Origin: Dactylosporangium roseum
GTDB taxonomy: Bacteria > Actinomycetota > Actinomycetes > Mycobacteriales > Micromonosporaceae
Direction: 5' to 3'
DNA length: 64,000 bases
Assembly (NCBI RefSeq): GCF_025264685.1
Contig: NZ_CP073721.1
Span: forward strand, 1,975,001-2,039,000
Shown: positions 53,872 through 63,327 of the stretch, one piece after another
How the letters are laid out: each line of letters opens with the position of its first letter
Numbering within the stretch: the first letter of the stretch is position 1
Translations under genes and position numbers: made by a program
The notes under the pieces: generated by a model
What the model was told of the DNA's origin: nothing
Database searches by the model: none
Seen by the model: the letters and a program-made list of their open reading frames with translations, nothing else

Positions 53872-55179
53872 TCAGGCTCTCTTCGTGCACGTCAGGTCCG
53901 ACAGTTCGACGCTGTTCGTGTCGTAGACCGCGGCGACGGTGAAGCAGTAGTCGAGCTTCGGGTTCAGGCCGTTGATCGTGTACGTGGTGGAGCCCGCCGC
54001 GAGCACCTGGAGCTGCCGCAGCGACCCCTGCTGGCCGCCCGCGACGATGAACGGGACGCTGCCCTTCGACGGGTCGACCCAGGTCAGGGTGATGGAGGTG
54101 CGGTCGTCCCGCAGCTTCAATGATCCCGGCGCCTTCGGGTTGCCCGGCGCACCGGCACTCGAGGCGGGCGCCGACGACGGCGCCGATGCCTGGGACGTGA
54201 CCGGCCGGCGCGGCTGTGCCGCATCGTCGCGCCTGGCGACCAGGAACGAGACCGTCGCCGCCGTCACGCCGCCGAGGACGGCGACGACGAGGATCACCAG
54301 CAGGGCGACCAGCGGTGATCGCCGCCGTGGCCCGGTGCCGGTCGCGGCGGGCGGCACCGGCTGGGCGATCGGCTCGTTCGCCCGGCCGCTCGGCCAAGGC
54401 GGCCCGGACGCCTGCGCACCGGCCCAGGCCGGCGTCTCCTGCCAAGCCGGCATCTCCTGCGGTGCTTCCTGCCGGGCCGGTGCGGACGCCTCGGTCTCGG
54501 ACCGCGGCGGCGCCGGCACCGGCCCGGGCGCTCGGCCGGATGCCTGGTCGACCCGCTCGAACACGCCGGGCTCGTCCTGCCGCCACGCCTCCCGGTCGAA
54601 TCGACCGGCGTCGCCCACCGCCCCCGCCCGCTCCCCGCCGCCCCGCGCCGGTGCCGGACCGGACGCCGCCGCCGGTGGCGGGGACACCGGATCGAACGTC
54701 GCCGGCGGCGGGACGTGCGGGATCCGGACGGTCGCCCCGGTGCCGGCATCGTCGTCCAGCCCGAGATACCGCCGTGCCGCCCGCACGCCCGGGTGGTCCT
54801 CGCCGAGCGCCTGCGGCCCGAACCTGGCCAACTGCCCGTATCGCCGCTTGGCCTCGTAGACGTTGCCGAGCTCGTCGGCGACGCGGGCCAGCTCGTACGC
54901 CAGGTCGAGCATGACCGGGTGCCCGTCGCCGAGCCGGTGGTGTCCCGCCGCGAGCCCCTCCTCGAGCAAGCGCCGCGCGTCGGCGAGCTCGCCGAGGTCG
55001 GCGTGGAACCTGGCGAGCAGGCCGGTCGCCGACAGCACGTCGGGATCGTCGTGGCCGAGGGTCGTGGTCGCCGCGTCGAGCGCCCGGCCGAGCAGCGCGA
55101 AGGCACCACGGACGTCACCCTGCGTCGCGACCGCCCGGGCACCCTGGACGGCGTTGGCGAGCTGGGCGTACGACGACAC
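53872..55179 (-). CDS. TPR and Fn3 membrane protein
   Basis: A 435-residue protein. Residues about 5-140 are tetratricopeptide repeats of the kinesin-light-chain type (TTTLGHDDPDVLSATGLLAR; HRLGDGHPVMLDLAYELARV). A 150-residue Pro/Ala-rich linker, one transmembrane helix (LVALLVILVVAVLGGVTAAT) and a C-terminal Fn3 domain (..GSLKLRDDRTSITLTW..) follow. So the TPRs are cytoplasmic and the Fn3 outside. It lies 94 bases upstream of the Fn3 gene in the same direction and may belong to the same system. GTG 55177-55179. Confidence 0.8.
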   Translation of the reverse strand: MSSYAQLANAVQGARAVATQGDVRGAFALLGRALDAATTTLGHDDPDVLSATGLLARFHADLGELADARRLLEEGLAAGHHRLGDGHPVMLDLAYELARVADELGNVYEAKRRYGQLARFGPQALGEDHPGVRAARRYLGLDDDAGTGATVRIPHVPPPATFDPVSPPPAAASGPAPARGGGERAGAVGDAGRFDREAWRQDEPGVFERVDQASGRAPGPVPAPPRSETEASAPARQEAPQEMPAWQETPAWAGAQASGPPWPSGRANEPIAQPVPPAATGTGPRRRSPLVALLVILVVAVLGGVTAATVSFLVARRDDAAQPRRPVTSQASAPSSAPASSAGAPGNPKAPGSLKLRDDRTSITLTWVDPSKGSVPFIVAGGQQGSLRQLQVLAAGSTTYTINGLNPKLDYCFTVAAVYDTNSVELSDLTCTKRA

Positions 55180-55264
55180 GCCGATACTCTGCCCTGTCCG
55201 GCGCCCCGGGCGCCACCCCGACGCCGGCCGGGCGGCGGTTGCCGCCACGATCGATACTTGTCCG

Positions 55265-55999
55265 ATGGCAGACGAACCCCTGGCCCCGCTGCCGGGTGCG
55301 CGTGAGGGGCGCGATCCCGCGCGGGCGATCAAACGCGGCCCCAGCCGGGTGCCGCCGGAGGAGATCGCCGCGAACCAGCGCGACCGGCTGTTCGACGCGC
55401 TGGTGCACACGGTCGCCCAGAAGGGGTACGCGAACGCCACGGTCAGCGACATCTGCCGCGCGGCCGGCGTGACCCGGCCCGCCTTCTACGCGTTGTTCGC
55501 CGGCAAGGAAGACGCGTTGATCGCCACCTATCGGCACGGCACCGACCTGCTGCTGACCCTGATGGAGCGCGCCTACCTGGCCGAGCCGGCGTGGCGGGAC
55601 GGCGCCCGCGCCGCACTGCGGGTGATGCTCCAGGTGCTCGCCGAGCTGCCGGCGTTCGCCGTGGTGGCGGTGGTCGAGATCGACGCCGCCGGGCCGCCGG
55701 CCCGCGCCGAGCGGGCCCGGCTCCTGCGCCGGTTCGACCGGTTCTTCGCCGAGGCGCCACAGGCGGCCGCCCTGCCGATGCCGGAGGAGCTGGTGGAGAC
55801 GATCGTGGGCGGGATCTATGCGACGGTGTACCGCTACGTCGCCGCCGGCAGGGTCGAGCAGTTGCCCGCGCTGTTGCCGACGCTTTCGTACTTCACGCTG
55901 GTCCCCTTCGTCGGCCGCGAGGAGGCCGCGCTGGAGCTCGACGGCGCGCCGACCGGCATGGTCGGTGCCATGGCCGCCGGCTGCCGCAGCACGCCGTAG
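55265..55999 (+). CDS. TetR family transcriptional regulator
   Basis: A 244-residue TetR protein with a 40-residue basic N-terminal extension. The helix-turn-helix is ..YANATVSDICRAAGVTRPAF.. (about 60-79) followed by YALFAGKEDAL. The ligand domain is not assignable. It is divergent from the TPR gene, 85 bases away. Confidence 0.88.
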   Translation: MADEPLAPLPGAREGRDPARAIKRGPSRVPPEEIAANQRDRLFDALVHTVAQKGYANATVSDICRAAGVTRPAFYALFAGKEDALIATYRHGTDLLLTLMERAYLAEPAWRDGARAALRVMLQVLAELPAFAVVAVVEIDAAGPPARAERARLLRRFDRFFAEAPQAAALPMPEELVETIVGGIYATVYRYVAAGRVEQLPALLPTLSYFTLVPFVGREEAALELDGAPTGMVGAMAAGCRSTP

Positions 56000-56059
56000 C
56001 GCCTGTCGCGTGTCCGCGCGCCGGTCAGGACCGGCGCGCACCCAGCCGTGGAACAGGTG

Positions 56060-56983
56060 TCAAGCCGACCGCGGCGTGAGGCGGCCCGGCAGCGCCGAGC
56101 GCTGGTGCGGCACCCGCGGCGCGGGGGAGCGGCGCAGCATCGCCCGGAACGCGCCCGGCGACTGGCCGGTCTCGCGGGCGAAGAACCGCCCGAAGTTCGT
56201 CGGCTCGTCGAAGCCCAGCCGCCGCCCGACGTCGGCGACCGGCTCGTCGCCCGTCGCGAGCAGCCGTTTGGCCTCCAGCGCCACCCGCTCGTCGACGAGC
56301 TGCTTGGCGCTGCGGCCGGTGACCGCCAGGCCGGCGCGGGTGAGTGTGCGCACCGAGCAGCGCAGGGTCTCCGCGTAGTCCTCGACCCGGCGGTGCCGGA
56401 CGTCGCGCTCCAGCTCGGCCCGCAGCAGCCCGACCAGCAGGGCCGCCGGCCCGAGCGGCGGGGGCGGCGCGAGCGCCGCGATCCGCATGAGCAGCACGGC
56501 CATCGAGTGCGCCAGCAGCGCCGCGCCGAGCCGTGTCGCGCCGTATCGCACCTGGTCGACGCCGATCTGCGCGATCTCCGCGACGATCGCCTCCTCGTCC
56601 TCCCCGGCCGGCTGCCAGCAGGTCGGGGCGAACGGGTCGGCCACCAGCTCGCGCAGCCCTTCGATCTCGCCGAGCGAGGGCAGGATGCCGGGTGAGAACG
56701 CGAGCACCGTGGCGTCGAAGCCGGCCTGGCCGCCGAACTGGTGCACCTGGCCGGGACGGCCCCACAGCAGCGTGCCCGGGCGGCAGGCATACGTCACGAA
56801 GTCGAGCGTGTGCGTGCCCTGCCCGGCGCTGACGAGCATGACGACGTGGTCCTCGGTCCGCTGCGGCGTCCGGTCGAGCGGCAGGTCGCTGAGCCGCGCG
56901 GCGGCGACCGGGCCGCCGGTGCGGAACCGCGACGCGGCGACCGGCGTGCCCGGGGGCCGGAAGGACGGGCCGGAACTGACCAT
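56060..56983 (-). CDS. AraC family transcriptional regulator
   Basis: A 307-residue regulator: N-terminal cupin-like AraC_binding domain (..GQGTHTLDFVTYACRPGTLL..) and a C-terminal double helix-turn-helix (..YAETLRCSVRTLTRAGLAVT.. and DVGRRLGFDEPTNFGRFFARETG, about 200-290). The second HTH contains the usual F-x-R-x-F-R end (PGAFRAMLRR). Target unknown. ATG 56981-56983. Confidence 0.9.
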   Translation of the reverse strand: MVSSGPSFRPPGTPVAASRFRTGGPVAAARLSDLPLDRTPQRTEDHVVMLVSAGQGTHTLDFVTYACRPGTLLWGRPGQVHQFGGQAGFDATVLAFSPGILPSLGEIEGLRELVADPFAPTCWQPAGEDEEAIVAEIAQIGVDQVRYGATRLGAALLAHSMAVLLMRIAALAPPPPLGPAALLVGLLRAELERDVRHRRVEDYAETLRCSVRTLTRAGLAVTGRSAKQLVDERVALEAKRLLATGDEPVADVGRRLGFDEPTNFGRFFARETGQSPGAFRAMLRRSPAPRVPHQRSALPGRLTPRSA

Positions 56984-57462
56984 GACCAGCCCGACTGTAC
57001 CGAAGCCGGGCGAGTCGGCAAGCCCGCCGACGACGTGGTCAGCGCCGCAGGCCGAGTCCCGCGACCTCGAGTTCCTGGAGCCGGATCTTCTCGAAGGCGG
57101 CACCGAGCTCCTCGAGCCGCGCGGCGGGGACGGCGTCCCGCAGCGCCGGCAGCAGTTCGGTCTCCTCCTTCTCGACGTGGCGCCGCACCGCGGCGATGAA
57201 CTCGTCGAGCAGGTCCTCGAACTCCGGCGCGCCGGCTGACATCCGCTGCAGGTCGTGCAGCATCCGCTCGGCCTGGTGGTGCTCGTCGGCGCCGTGATGG
57301 ATCTCGTCGCGGACGTTCGGGTCGAGTTCGGCGAGCGCGGGGTACACCTTCTGCTCCTCGGCGTGGCTGTGCGCGGTGAGTCGTGCGGCGCACTCGTCGA
57401 GCAACTGCCGGCGGTCACCGGTGCCGGAGCGAAGTTTCTCGAACAACTGCTCCATGATCCGG

Positions 57463-59002
57463 CTCGACTTTCGGAGTTTTGGTTGATCAATTCGGGTGAG
57501 TGCGGCGTGGTGGCGTGATCGACGGCCGAACATGGTGAAGCATCGACGGTCTTCTTCCTGGCAGAAGGGGACTGTCGATGCTTCAGACGCAGATTCTACC
57601 GACGTCGTTGACCTCGTTGCTGGCCCTGCTGCGGCCGTGTTTCACCGGGCCGTCGTTCCGCACGTTCACCGCCCTGGTCGCGGGCATGATCGCGCAGCCC
57701 GGCCGGCGCACCATCACGGGGATGCTGACCGGGGCCGGGCTGGCCGGGGTATGGCACCACTCCCGGGCGTACTGGTTCTTCGGTCACGCCCGCTGGTGTG
57801 TCACGCAGGTCAGCACCGCACTGACCAGGCTGGTCGTGTCCCACCTGCTGCCCGGTGACGCCCCGGTACTCATCGCCGTGGACGACACCCTGTTCCACCG
57901 CTCGGGCCGCAAGGTCCACGCCACCGCCTGGCACCACGACGGCGCCGCCACCGGGCCGCGGCGCAACAAGGTCGCCTGGGGCAACAACTGGGTGATCGCC
58001 GCCATCGTCGTCACCCTGCCCTTCCACGACCGGCCGGTCAGCCTGCCGGTGGCCCTCGCCCTGTGGACCAAGGGCGGCCCCACCAAACAGGTCCTGGCCT
58101 GCCGGCTGGTCAGCATCATCGCCGCAGCCACCAACCACCCCGACCACCCCGACCACCCCGACCACCCCGACCGGCCTCGCCGGCCCGTCCACGTGGTCGC
58201 CGACGCCTGGTACGCCGGCGCTGACGGCGCACCAGGCGCCACGGTCGGCGCCAACCGCGAACGCGGCCTGCCCACCCTGGTCAGCCTGACCTCCCGACTC
58301 CGCGCCAACGCCAAACTCCACGCCATCGCCGTGCCCACCCCCGGCAAAGGCGGCCGCCCCAAACGCATCGGCGCCGTACTCGGCACCCCCAAACAGATCG
58401 CCGCCACCACCACCGCGTGGACCACCACCCAGGTCACCCGCTACGCACGCACCACCACCGTCCACATCGCCGACCTGCACTGCCTGTGGTACGGCGTCTA
58501 CCGCTCCCGCACCGTCCGGGTCCTGCTCGTCCGCGACCCGAACAGCACCGCCAAAGCCGGCTACGACCTCGCCCTCATCACCACCGACCTGACCAGCACC
58601 GCCGCCGACCTGGTCGCCCGCTACGCCGCCCGCTGGTCGATCGAGGTCGCCATCGAGGACGCCAAACAAACCACCGGCATCGGCCAGGCCCGCAACCGTA
58701 CCGCCACCGCCGTAGCCCGCACCGTCCCGTTCGGCTTCACCGCGCAAACCCTCGTCGTGTGCTGGTACACCCTGCACGGCCACCACCCCGACACCGTGAC
58801 CCAACGCCGCGCCCAGGCCCCCTGGTACCGCAGCAAAACCCAACCCTCCTACCACGACATGATCATCAAGCTTCGGCGCGTCATCATCACGGCCAGGTTT
58901 CGTGCAGGAAAGGCCGCAAACCCCACCCCCCACGAAACCCGGGCCGTACTCCTGGCCTGGGCAGAAGCCGCGGCCTAGGAGCACAGAACTCCGAAAGTCG
59001 AG
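57463..59002 (+). mobile_element. Insertion sequence, 1540 bp, IS701-like
   Basis: Terminal inverted repeats CTCGACTTTCGGAGTTTTG (57463-57481) and its partner at 58984-59002 match at 18 of 19 positions. A 6-bp direct repeat, ATCCGG, flanks the element at 57457-57462 and 59003-59008. One transposase gene fills the inside. The 4-bp duplication usual for IS701 does not fit, so the family label is tentative. Ends, duplication and open transposase suggest a recent insertion. Confidence 0.92.
57578..58978 (+). CDS. DDE transposase (DDE_5 / IS701-like)
   Basis: A 466-residue transposase. First Asp in LIAVDDTLFHRSGRKVHATA (about residue 99-101), second in VVADAWYAGAD (about 209), Glu in RWSIEVAIEDAKQ (about 353-358). 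A micro-repeat of CACCCCGAC units at 58137-58172 encodes HPDHPDHPDHPD. ATG 57578 has AAGGGG upstream. The frame is intact, so the element may be active. Confidence 0.9.
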   Translation: MLQTQILPTSLTSLLALLRPCFTGPSFRTFTALVAGMIAQPGRRTITGMLTGAGLAGVWHHSRAYWFFGHARWCVTQVSTALTRLVVSHLLPGDAPVLIAVDDTLFHRSGRKVHATAWHHDGAATGPRRNKVAWGNNWVIAAIVVTLPFHDRPVSLPVALALWTKGGPTKQVLACRLVSIIAAATNHPDHPDHPDHPDRPRRPVHVVADAWYAGADGAPGATVGANRERGLPTLVSLTSRLRANAKLHAIAVPTPGKGGRPKRIGAVLGTPKQIAATTTAWTTTQVTRYARTTTVHIADLHCLWYGVYRSRTVRVLLVRDPNSTAKAGYDLALITTDLTSTAADLVARYAARWSIEVAIEDAKQTTGIGQARNRTATAVARTVPFGFTAQTLVVCWYTLHGHHPDTVTQRRAQAPWYRSKTQPSYHDMIIKLRRVIITARFRAGKAANPTPHETRAVLLAWAEAAA

Positions 59003-59169
59003 ATCCGGTGGTCGTTCATGATCAGCGTGACGGCGTCGGATGCCATGATCCCTCCCGTTGGCCGGATGCCTCACCTAACGGTCCCGCGTACCCGGCGGTC
59101 AGAGGGGCCAAACGGGCGAAACGGCCGCACCGGCGTGCGACTGGGTGGCTCCCACCCGATGATCGACGC

Positions 59170-59808
59170 ATGAGGTCGTACCTCTTCGTGCCGGGTGAGA
59201 GCCCGCGGGACACGGCGGCTGACGCCCTCGTCCTCGACCTCACCGCGACGCCCGGCAGCCGTGAGGCGGCCGGGCGGTGGCTCGACGACCACCGGGCGTG
59301 GGTCTGCGTGCACGCCGGTGGGGAAGCCGCCGCCGACCTCCGTGCGGTGGCGAGGCCGGGCCTCGAGGGCGTCTGCGTGCCGCGCGCCCGGTCCGCCTCC
59401 GACATCGCCGCCCTGGGCACGATCCTGGCCGAGGCGGAGGACGCGGCCGGGCTGCCGCTGGGGACCGTCCCGGTGCTGCCGCGCATCGAGACGGCCGCCG
59501 GGGTGCTGGCGGCCGCGGAGATCGCCCGCGCGCCGCGGGTCTCGCGGCTGTACCTCGATGACGAGCTGCTCCGTGCGGAGCTCGGGGTGGTGGCCGGACC
59601 GGACGAGGCCGAGGTCCTGTGGGCGCGATCGGCGGTCGTGCTCGCCGGCGCCGCCGCCGGGATCGCGCAGCCGGTCGGGGGTGTCTGCGCCTATCCGGAC
59701 CTGCTGCGGGCCTCGACCCGCAACCTGCGCCGCCTGGGCTTCGGTGGCCGGGTATGCACGGACGAACAACAGGTGGCGCTGGTGAACGAGGCATTTGCCA
59801 GCGCATAG
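59170..59808 (+). CDS. HpcH/HpaI-type lyase (CitE-like), short form
   Basis: A 212-residue protein related to citrate lyase beta-like enzymes: MRSYLFVPGESPRD, ..LEGVCVPRARSASDIAAL.., VLPRIETAAGVLAAAEIA (metal-ligand Glu), LYLDDELLRAELG and GGVCAYPDLL. Usual length is 270-320; the segment after VPGESPR is shortened (DALVLDLTATPG) and the metal Asp seems changed. It may be a shorter family branch or a degenerate enzyme. Confidence 0.75.
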   Translation: MRSYLFVPGESPRDTAADALVLDLTATPGSREAAGRWLDDHRAWVCVHAGGEAAADLRAVARPGLEGVCVPRARSASDIAALGTILAEAEDAAGLPLGTVPVLPRIETAAGVLAAAEIARAPRVSRLYLDDELLRAELGVVAGPDEAEVLWARSAVVLAGAAAGIAQPVGGVCAYPDLLRASTRNLRRLGFGGRVCTDEQQVALVNEAFASA

Positions 59809-59810
59809 AA

Positions 59811-59840
59811 ATTGTCGTACGAATATTTCCGCACGACAAT
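59811..59840. terminator. Inverted repeat after the CitE-like gene
   Basis: ATTGTCGT (59811-59818) and ACGACAAT (59833-59840), extendable inward by CG/CG past one mismatch. It begins two bases after the stop codon, so a terminator is likely, though no T-run follows. The remaining 59841-60177 is more AT-rich than average and has no gene I trust. Confidence 0.45.
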
Positions 59841-60043
59841 CAACTACCGTTTGTATCGCCGGCGATGCGATGTGTGATTGTTTCACATGGGTAACTTCTA
59901 TGTCACGCCAGGGTGTCGGCGGGTGCCGGGGTCACAGCGTATTTCCAGCGAACGTAGCCGTTTGGGTCCGTACGGTTGCCGGAATTTCCACGGAACGTAT
60001 GAGCGACAAAGAGACGATCGTCGTTGAATGGCAGACGTCGGTA

Positions 60044-60072
60044 TTGACACCGATGGGCCGACCTGTGATTGT
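60044..60072 (+). promoter_or_regulatory. Candidate promoter of the conservon
   Basis: TTGACA (60044-60049), 17-base spacer, GATTGT (60067-60072), which keeps the important A2 and T6 of the -10. It is about 105 bases upstream of the first conservon gene. Confidence 0.4.
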
Positions 60073-60177
60073 GCACATCGTTGATGCGCGGGTCGGAAGA
60101 TCGAGGCGCTGGGCGCCGGTCCTGCCTGCCTGCATCTGAAGTGCATTGTCAATCTCGGATGCCTGCGGGGACTTTTC

Positions 60178-62904
60178 GTGACCCAAAGCCAGAGTTCGCT
60201 GCCCGTGCCCGCCCAACGGCAGGGTCGCGACCCTCGGCAGACGCAGCAGGGGCACGAGCGCCGGCCCACCCGGCACACCGCCGCCCCTGCTCGCCGTGAG
60301 CAGCACAACCCCACCAAGCGGGGCCGGGAGAATCGTGCCGGCCGCCGCATCGTCAACCAGTTGCAGCTCATCGTGGCGGTGCCGCTCGTCGCCGTCGTCG
60401 TGTTCGCCGGCATCGCCCTGGCCACCACCGTTCAGCAGGTGAACCGCAGCCGGAACCTGCAAGACCTGGCCGCCCTCGCCGCCGAGGTGGGCGGGCTCGC
60501 CCACGCGCTGCAGCGCGAGCGGGCCGCCGCGGTCAACGTGGTGCTCACGCCGCAGCAGGCCGGGCTGGTGGACGCCTTCAACCAGCAGGTGATGCTGACG
60601 GATGACACGGTCCGCACGTACCAGGAGCAGCGCAAGTCGCTCTCGTCCGGTTCGGACCTGCTCGACCGGATCGACGACAGCCTCGAGGGTCTGAACGGCC
60701 TCCGCGAGCAGGTGCGCAAGGACGCCCGCGCGTCGGTGTCCGCGATCGCGTTCAGCTACCGGATCCTCGTCGCCGACCTGCTGAGCTACCGCGAGTCCGT
60801 GGCCCGGTCCGGCGCGCCGACCGACCTCGCCGACGAGATCCGCGCCGCCGCGGCACTGTCCCGGGCGGCGGAGGCGCTGGGCCAGCAGCAGGTCGCCGTG
60901 CTCCGCGCGGTCGCCGCCAACGAGCTCACCCCGGCGCTCCAGCAGGAGATCACCGCCTCCCGCGCCGGCTTCGTCGAGGCGACGGTCGGCTTCAACCAGC
61001 TCGCGCCCGTCGAGTGGCGCACCTGGTACGAGAAGGCCAACACGGGCGAGCAGGTCGTCGCGGCACAGCGGCTCCAGGACCAGGTCGGCCGGACGCCGAT
61101 CGGCCAGCCGGTCGGCGTCGACACCGGTGCCTGGATCAACGCCATCTCCGGCTGGTCGGGCCTGCTCTTCCAGGTCGAGCAGCAGGTCGACGACGCCGTC
61201 GTCACCCGGGTCGCCGACCTGCGCGACCAGCAGATGACCCAGGCGGTGATCCAGATCGCCGGCGTGGCCGCCGTGCTGCTCATCGCGATCATCCTCACCG
61301 GTATCGTGGCCCGGCGTATCACGCGCCGCCTGCGGTACCTGCACGACGCCGCCCGTACCGTCGCATACGAGCAACTGCCGGCGGTCGTCGCCGAGCTGCG
61401 GGCCGCCGCGCCGGGCACGGTCGACCCGGACGAGGTCGCCGACCGTGCCTCCGCGACGCTGTCCGTCTCCGGCGCGGACGAGGTCGCCGACGTGGCGCAG
61501 GCGTTCCGCGCGGTCCACCGCGAAGCGGTCCGGATCGCGGGTGAGCAGGCCGTCATGCGCTCCAACGTCGCGGAGATCTTCGTCCACCTGTCCCGTCGTG
61601 AGCAACGACTGGTCGACGCGGTGCTGGCCCAGGTCGACCGGGTCGAGCGCGACGAGACCGACCCGGACCGGCTGCAACAGTTGTACCAGTTGGACCACCT
61701 GGCCACCCGGATGGCCCGGATCAACCTGAGCCTCCTGGTGCTCGGCGGTTCCGGCGCCGCCCGCGTCCGGCGCGAGGACGCGCCGCTCGGCAAGGTGCTG
61801 CAGGCCGCGATCTCGCAGATCGAGCACTACGTCCGGGTCCGGTTCGGCAGCGTCGACGACGACGTCGCGGTCGTCGCCGAGGCCGTCGACGAGGTCGTGC
61901 ACCTGCTGGCCGAGTTGCTGGACAACGCGACCGGATACTCACCGCCGGAGTCGGAGGTGTGGGTCACCGGCCGGGCGCTCGGCGACCGGGTCATCATCCA
62001 GATCGTGGACACCGGTGTCGGCCTCGGACCGGCCCGACTCGGCCAGCTCAACCAGTTGCTGGCCCAGCCTCCCGCGATCGACATCGCCGCCGTGCGTGCC
62101 ATGGGACTCACCGTGGTCGGGCACATCGCCGCGCGGTACCAGATCGGCGTCCAGCTCCGCCCGGGGCAGCACACCGGGACCCTCGCCGAGGTCACCATCC
62201 CCAGCACCGTGTTCCGCCCGATCCTGGCGTCGGAGCGGCAACCGCAGTTCGCCCCGGCCGGGGCGCCCAGCGTGGTCGAGAGCGCGCCCCGGCCGCCGAA
62301 CGACCTGTTCACCCCGCAGGCGCAGCAGCCGATGCCGCCACCGTCAGCACCGCCCGAGACAAGCCTCTTCTCGGTTCCCACGCAGGAACTGCGCGTGGTG
62401 CCCGCCGGGCCGTCCGCGTACATCGCGCCGCCCCTGCCGCCCGTGCCGTCCCTGCCGCCCGTTCAGCGGAGCGGGCCGAGTGGTCCCGGCGCCCCGCCCG
62501 GGCCGGGCGCGTGGCCGCCGTTGCCGCCGCCCGAGGCGCCCGCCGCTCTCGCCGCAACCACCGACGACTCGATCGAGCTGCCGATCTTCCAGTCGGTCAA
62601 CGGCTGGTTCCGCACCGCGGCCCCGCCCGACCTGGACGTCGCGACCGAGCCGATCAACTGGGAGTCGGAAGCCGACGTCGGCTGGCGCGCCGCGCAGCAG
62701 GCCGCCACGCCGGAGGTCACCACGACCACGGCCGCGGGTCTGCCCGTGCGCGCCCCGCAGCGGCACCTCGTGCCCGGCGGCGCCGCCGCGCCGGCTCCGG
62801 ACCGTTCCGGCGGTGGGGCACAGCGCCGCGACCCGACGCGCGTGGCCGCCGCGATGTCGGCCTATGCCCGTGGTGTGGCGAACCGGCGTACTTCGGCGAA
62901 CTGA
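60178..62904 (+). CDS. cvnA: Conservon histidine-kinase-like protein (CvnA type) with NIT domain
   Basis: A 908-residue membrane protein: basic cytoplasmic tail, transmembrane helix (about 62-84), an outside nitrate/nitrite-sensing-type (NIT) domain (about 90-350), a second helix (about 358-378), HAMP linker, a pseudo-dimerisation helix (..VHLSRREQRLVDAVLAQVDRV..) and a HATPase_c domain (LLDNATGYSPPESEV; VDTGVGLGP, about 580-690), then a 200-residue Pro-rich tail. No clear phospho-acceptor His, as usual for CvnA. It signals to the small GTPase encoded downstream. GTG 60178. Confidence 0.92.
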   Translation: MTQSQSSLPVPAQRQGRDPRQTQQGHERRPTRHTAAPARREQHNPTKRGRENRAGRRIVNQLQLIVAVPLVAVVVFAGIALATTVQQVNRSRNLQDLAALAAEVGGLAHALQRERAAAVNVVLTPQQAGLVDAFNQQVMLTDDTVRTYQEQRKSLSSGSDLLDRIDDSLEGLNGLREQVRKDARASVSAIAFSYRILVADLLSYRESVARSGAPTDLADEIRAAAALSRAAEALGQQQVAVLRAVAANELTPALQQEITASRAGFVEATVGFNQLAPVEWRTWYEKANTGEQVVAAQRLQDQVGRTPIGQPVGVDTGAWINAISGWSGLLFQVEQQVDDAVVTRVADLRDQQMTQAVIQIAGVAAVLLIAIILTGIVARRITRRLRYLHDAARTVAYEQLPAVVAELRAAAPGTVDPDEVADRASATLSVSGADEVADVAQAFRAVHREAVRIAGEQAVMRSNVAEIFVHLSRREQRLVDAVLAQVDRVERDETDPDRLQQLYQLDHLATRMARINLSLLVLGGSGAARVRREDAPLGKVLQAAISQIEHYVRVRFGSVDDDVAVVAEAVDEVVHLLAELLDNATGYSPPESEVWVTGRALGDRVIIQIVDTGVGLGPARLGQLNQLLAQPPAIDIAAVRAMGLTVVGHIAARYQIGVQLRPGQHTGTLAEVTIPSTVFRPILASERQPQFAPAGAPSVVESAPRPPNDLFTPQAQQPMPPPSAPPETSLFSVPTQELRVVPAGPSAYIAPPLPPVPSLPPVQRSGPSGPGAPPGPGAWPPLPPPEAPAALAATTDDSIELPIFQSVNGWFRTAAPPDLDVATEPINWESEADVGWRAAQQAATPEVTTTTAAGLPVRAPQRHLVPGGAAAPAPDRSGGGAQRRDPTRVAAAMSAYARGVANRRTSAN

Positions 62905-62934
62905 ACCACGCGAGAAGACGAGAGGACCACTTCT

Positions 62935-63327
62935 GTGACCGACCCGAGTGATCTCGGTTGGCTGCTGGACAGTTTTGCGAGCCGTACCCCTGACGTCGCC
63001 CATGCGCTGGCGATCTCGACCGACGGGCTCGTGCTGGCCCACACCCGCGCGCTACCCCGGGACCGAGCCGACCAGCTCGCCGCCACCGGCAGTGGTCTCG
63101 TCGCCCTGCTCGCGGGCGCCGCGCGGTTCTTCGAGGCGGGCAGCGTCATCTCCAACGTTACGCAGCTCGACGGCGGCTTCATGTTCTGCATGGCGTTCAG
63201 CGACGGTGCCTCGCTGCTCGTGCTCGCATCGCCGTCCGCGGACGTCGGCAAGGTCTCCTACGAGATGACCGACCTCGCCAACCGCATCGGTGACGCGCTG
63301 ACCCCCGCGGTCCGGGGACCGTCATGA
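62935..63327 (+). CDS. cvnB: Roadblock/LC7 protein (CvnB type)
   Basis: A 130-residue roadblock/LC7 domain protein: LGWLLDSFASRTPDVAHALA, VLAHTRALPRDRADQLAATG, ..MFCMAFSDGASLLVLASPSADVG. It acts as MglB-like regulator of the GTPase. GTG 62935. Its TGA overlaps an ATG at 63324 (ATGA). Confidence 0.93.
   Translation: MTDPSDLGWLLDSFASRTPDVAHALAISTDGLVLAHTRALPRDRADQLAATGSGLVALLAGAARFFEAGSVISNVTQLDGGFMFCMAFSDGASLLVLASPSADVGKVSYEMTDLANRIGDALTPAVRGPS

Larger units (their letters stand above)
57039..59046 (-). pseudogene. Hemerythrin HHE domain gene split by an insertion sequence
   Basis: The 5' part is at 59046-59003 (MASDAVTLIMNDHR) behind a GGGAGGGATC ribosome site; the rest is at 57455-57039 (MEQLFEKLRSGTGDRRQLLD.., HSHAEEQKVYP, HHGADEHHQAERML, HVEKEETELLP). 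Removing 57463-59002 and one copy of the duplicated ATCCGG restores a continuous frame (..NDHRIMEQLF..). The 3' part alone still starts with an ATG but lacks the first metal-ligand His (in NDHR). Hemerythrins bind O2 or NO at a di-iron site. Confidence 0.9.
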
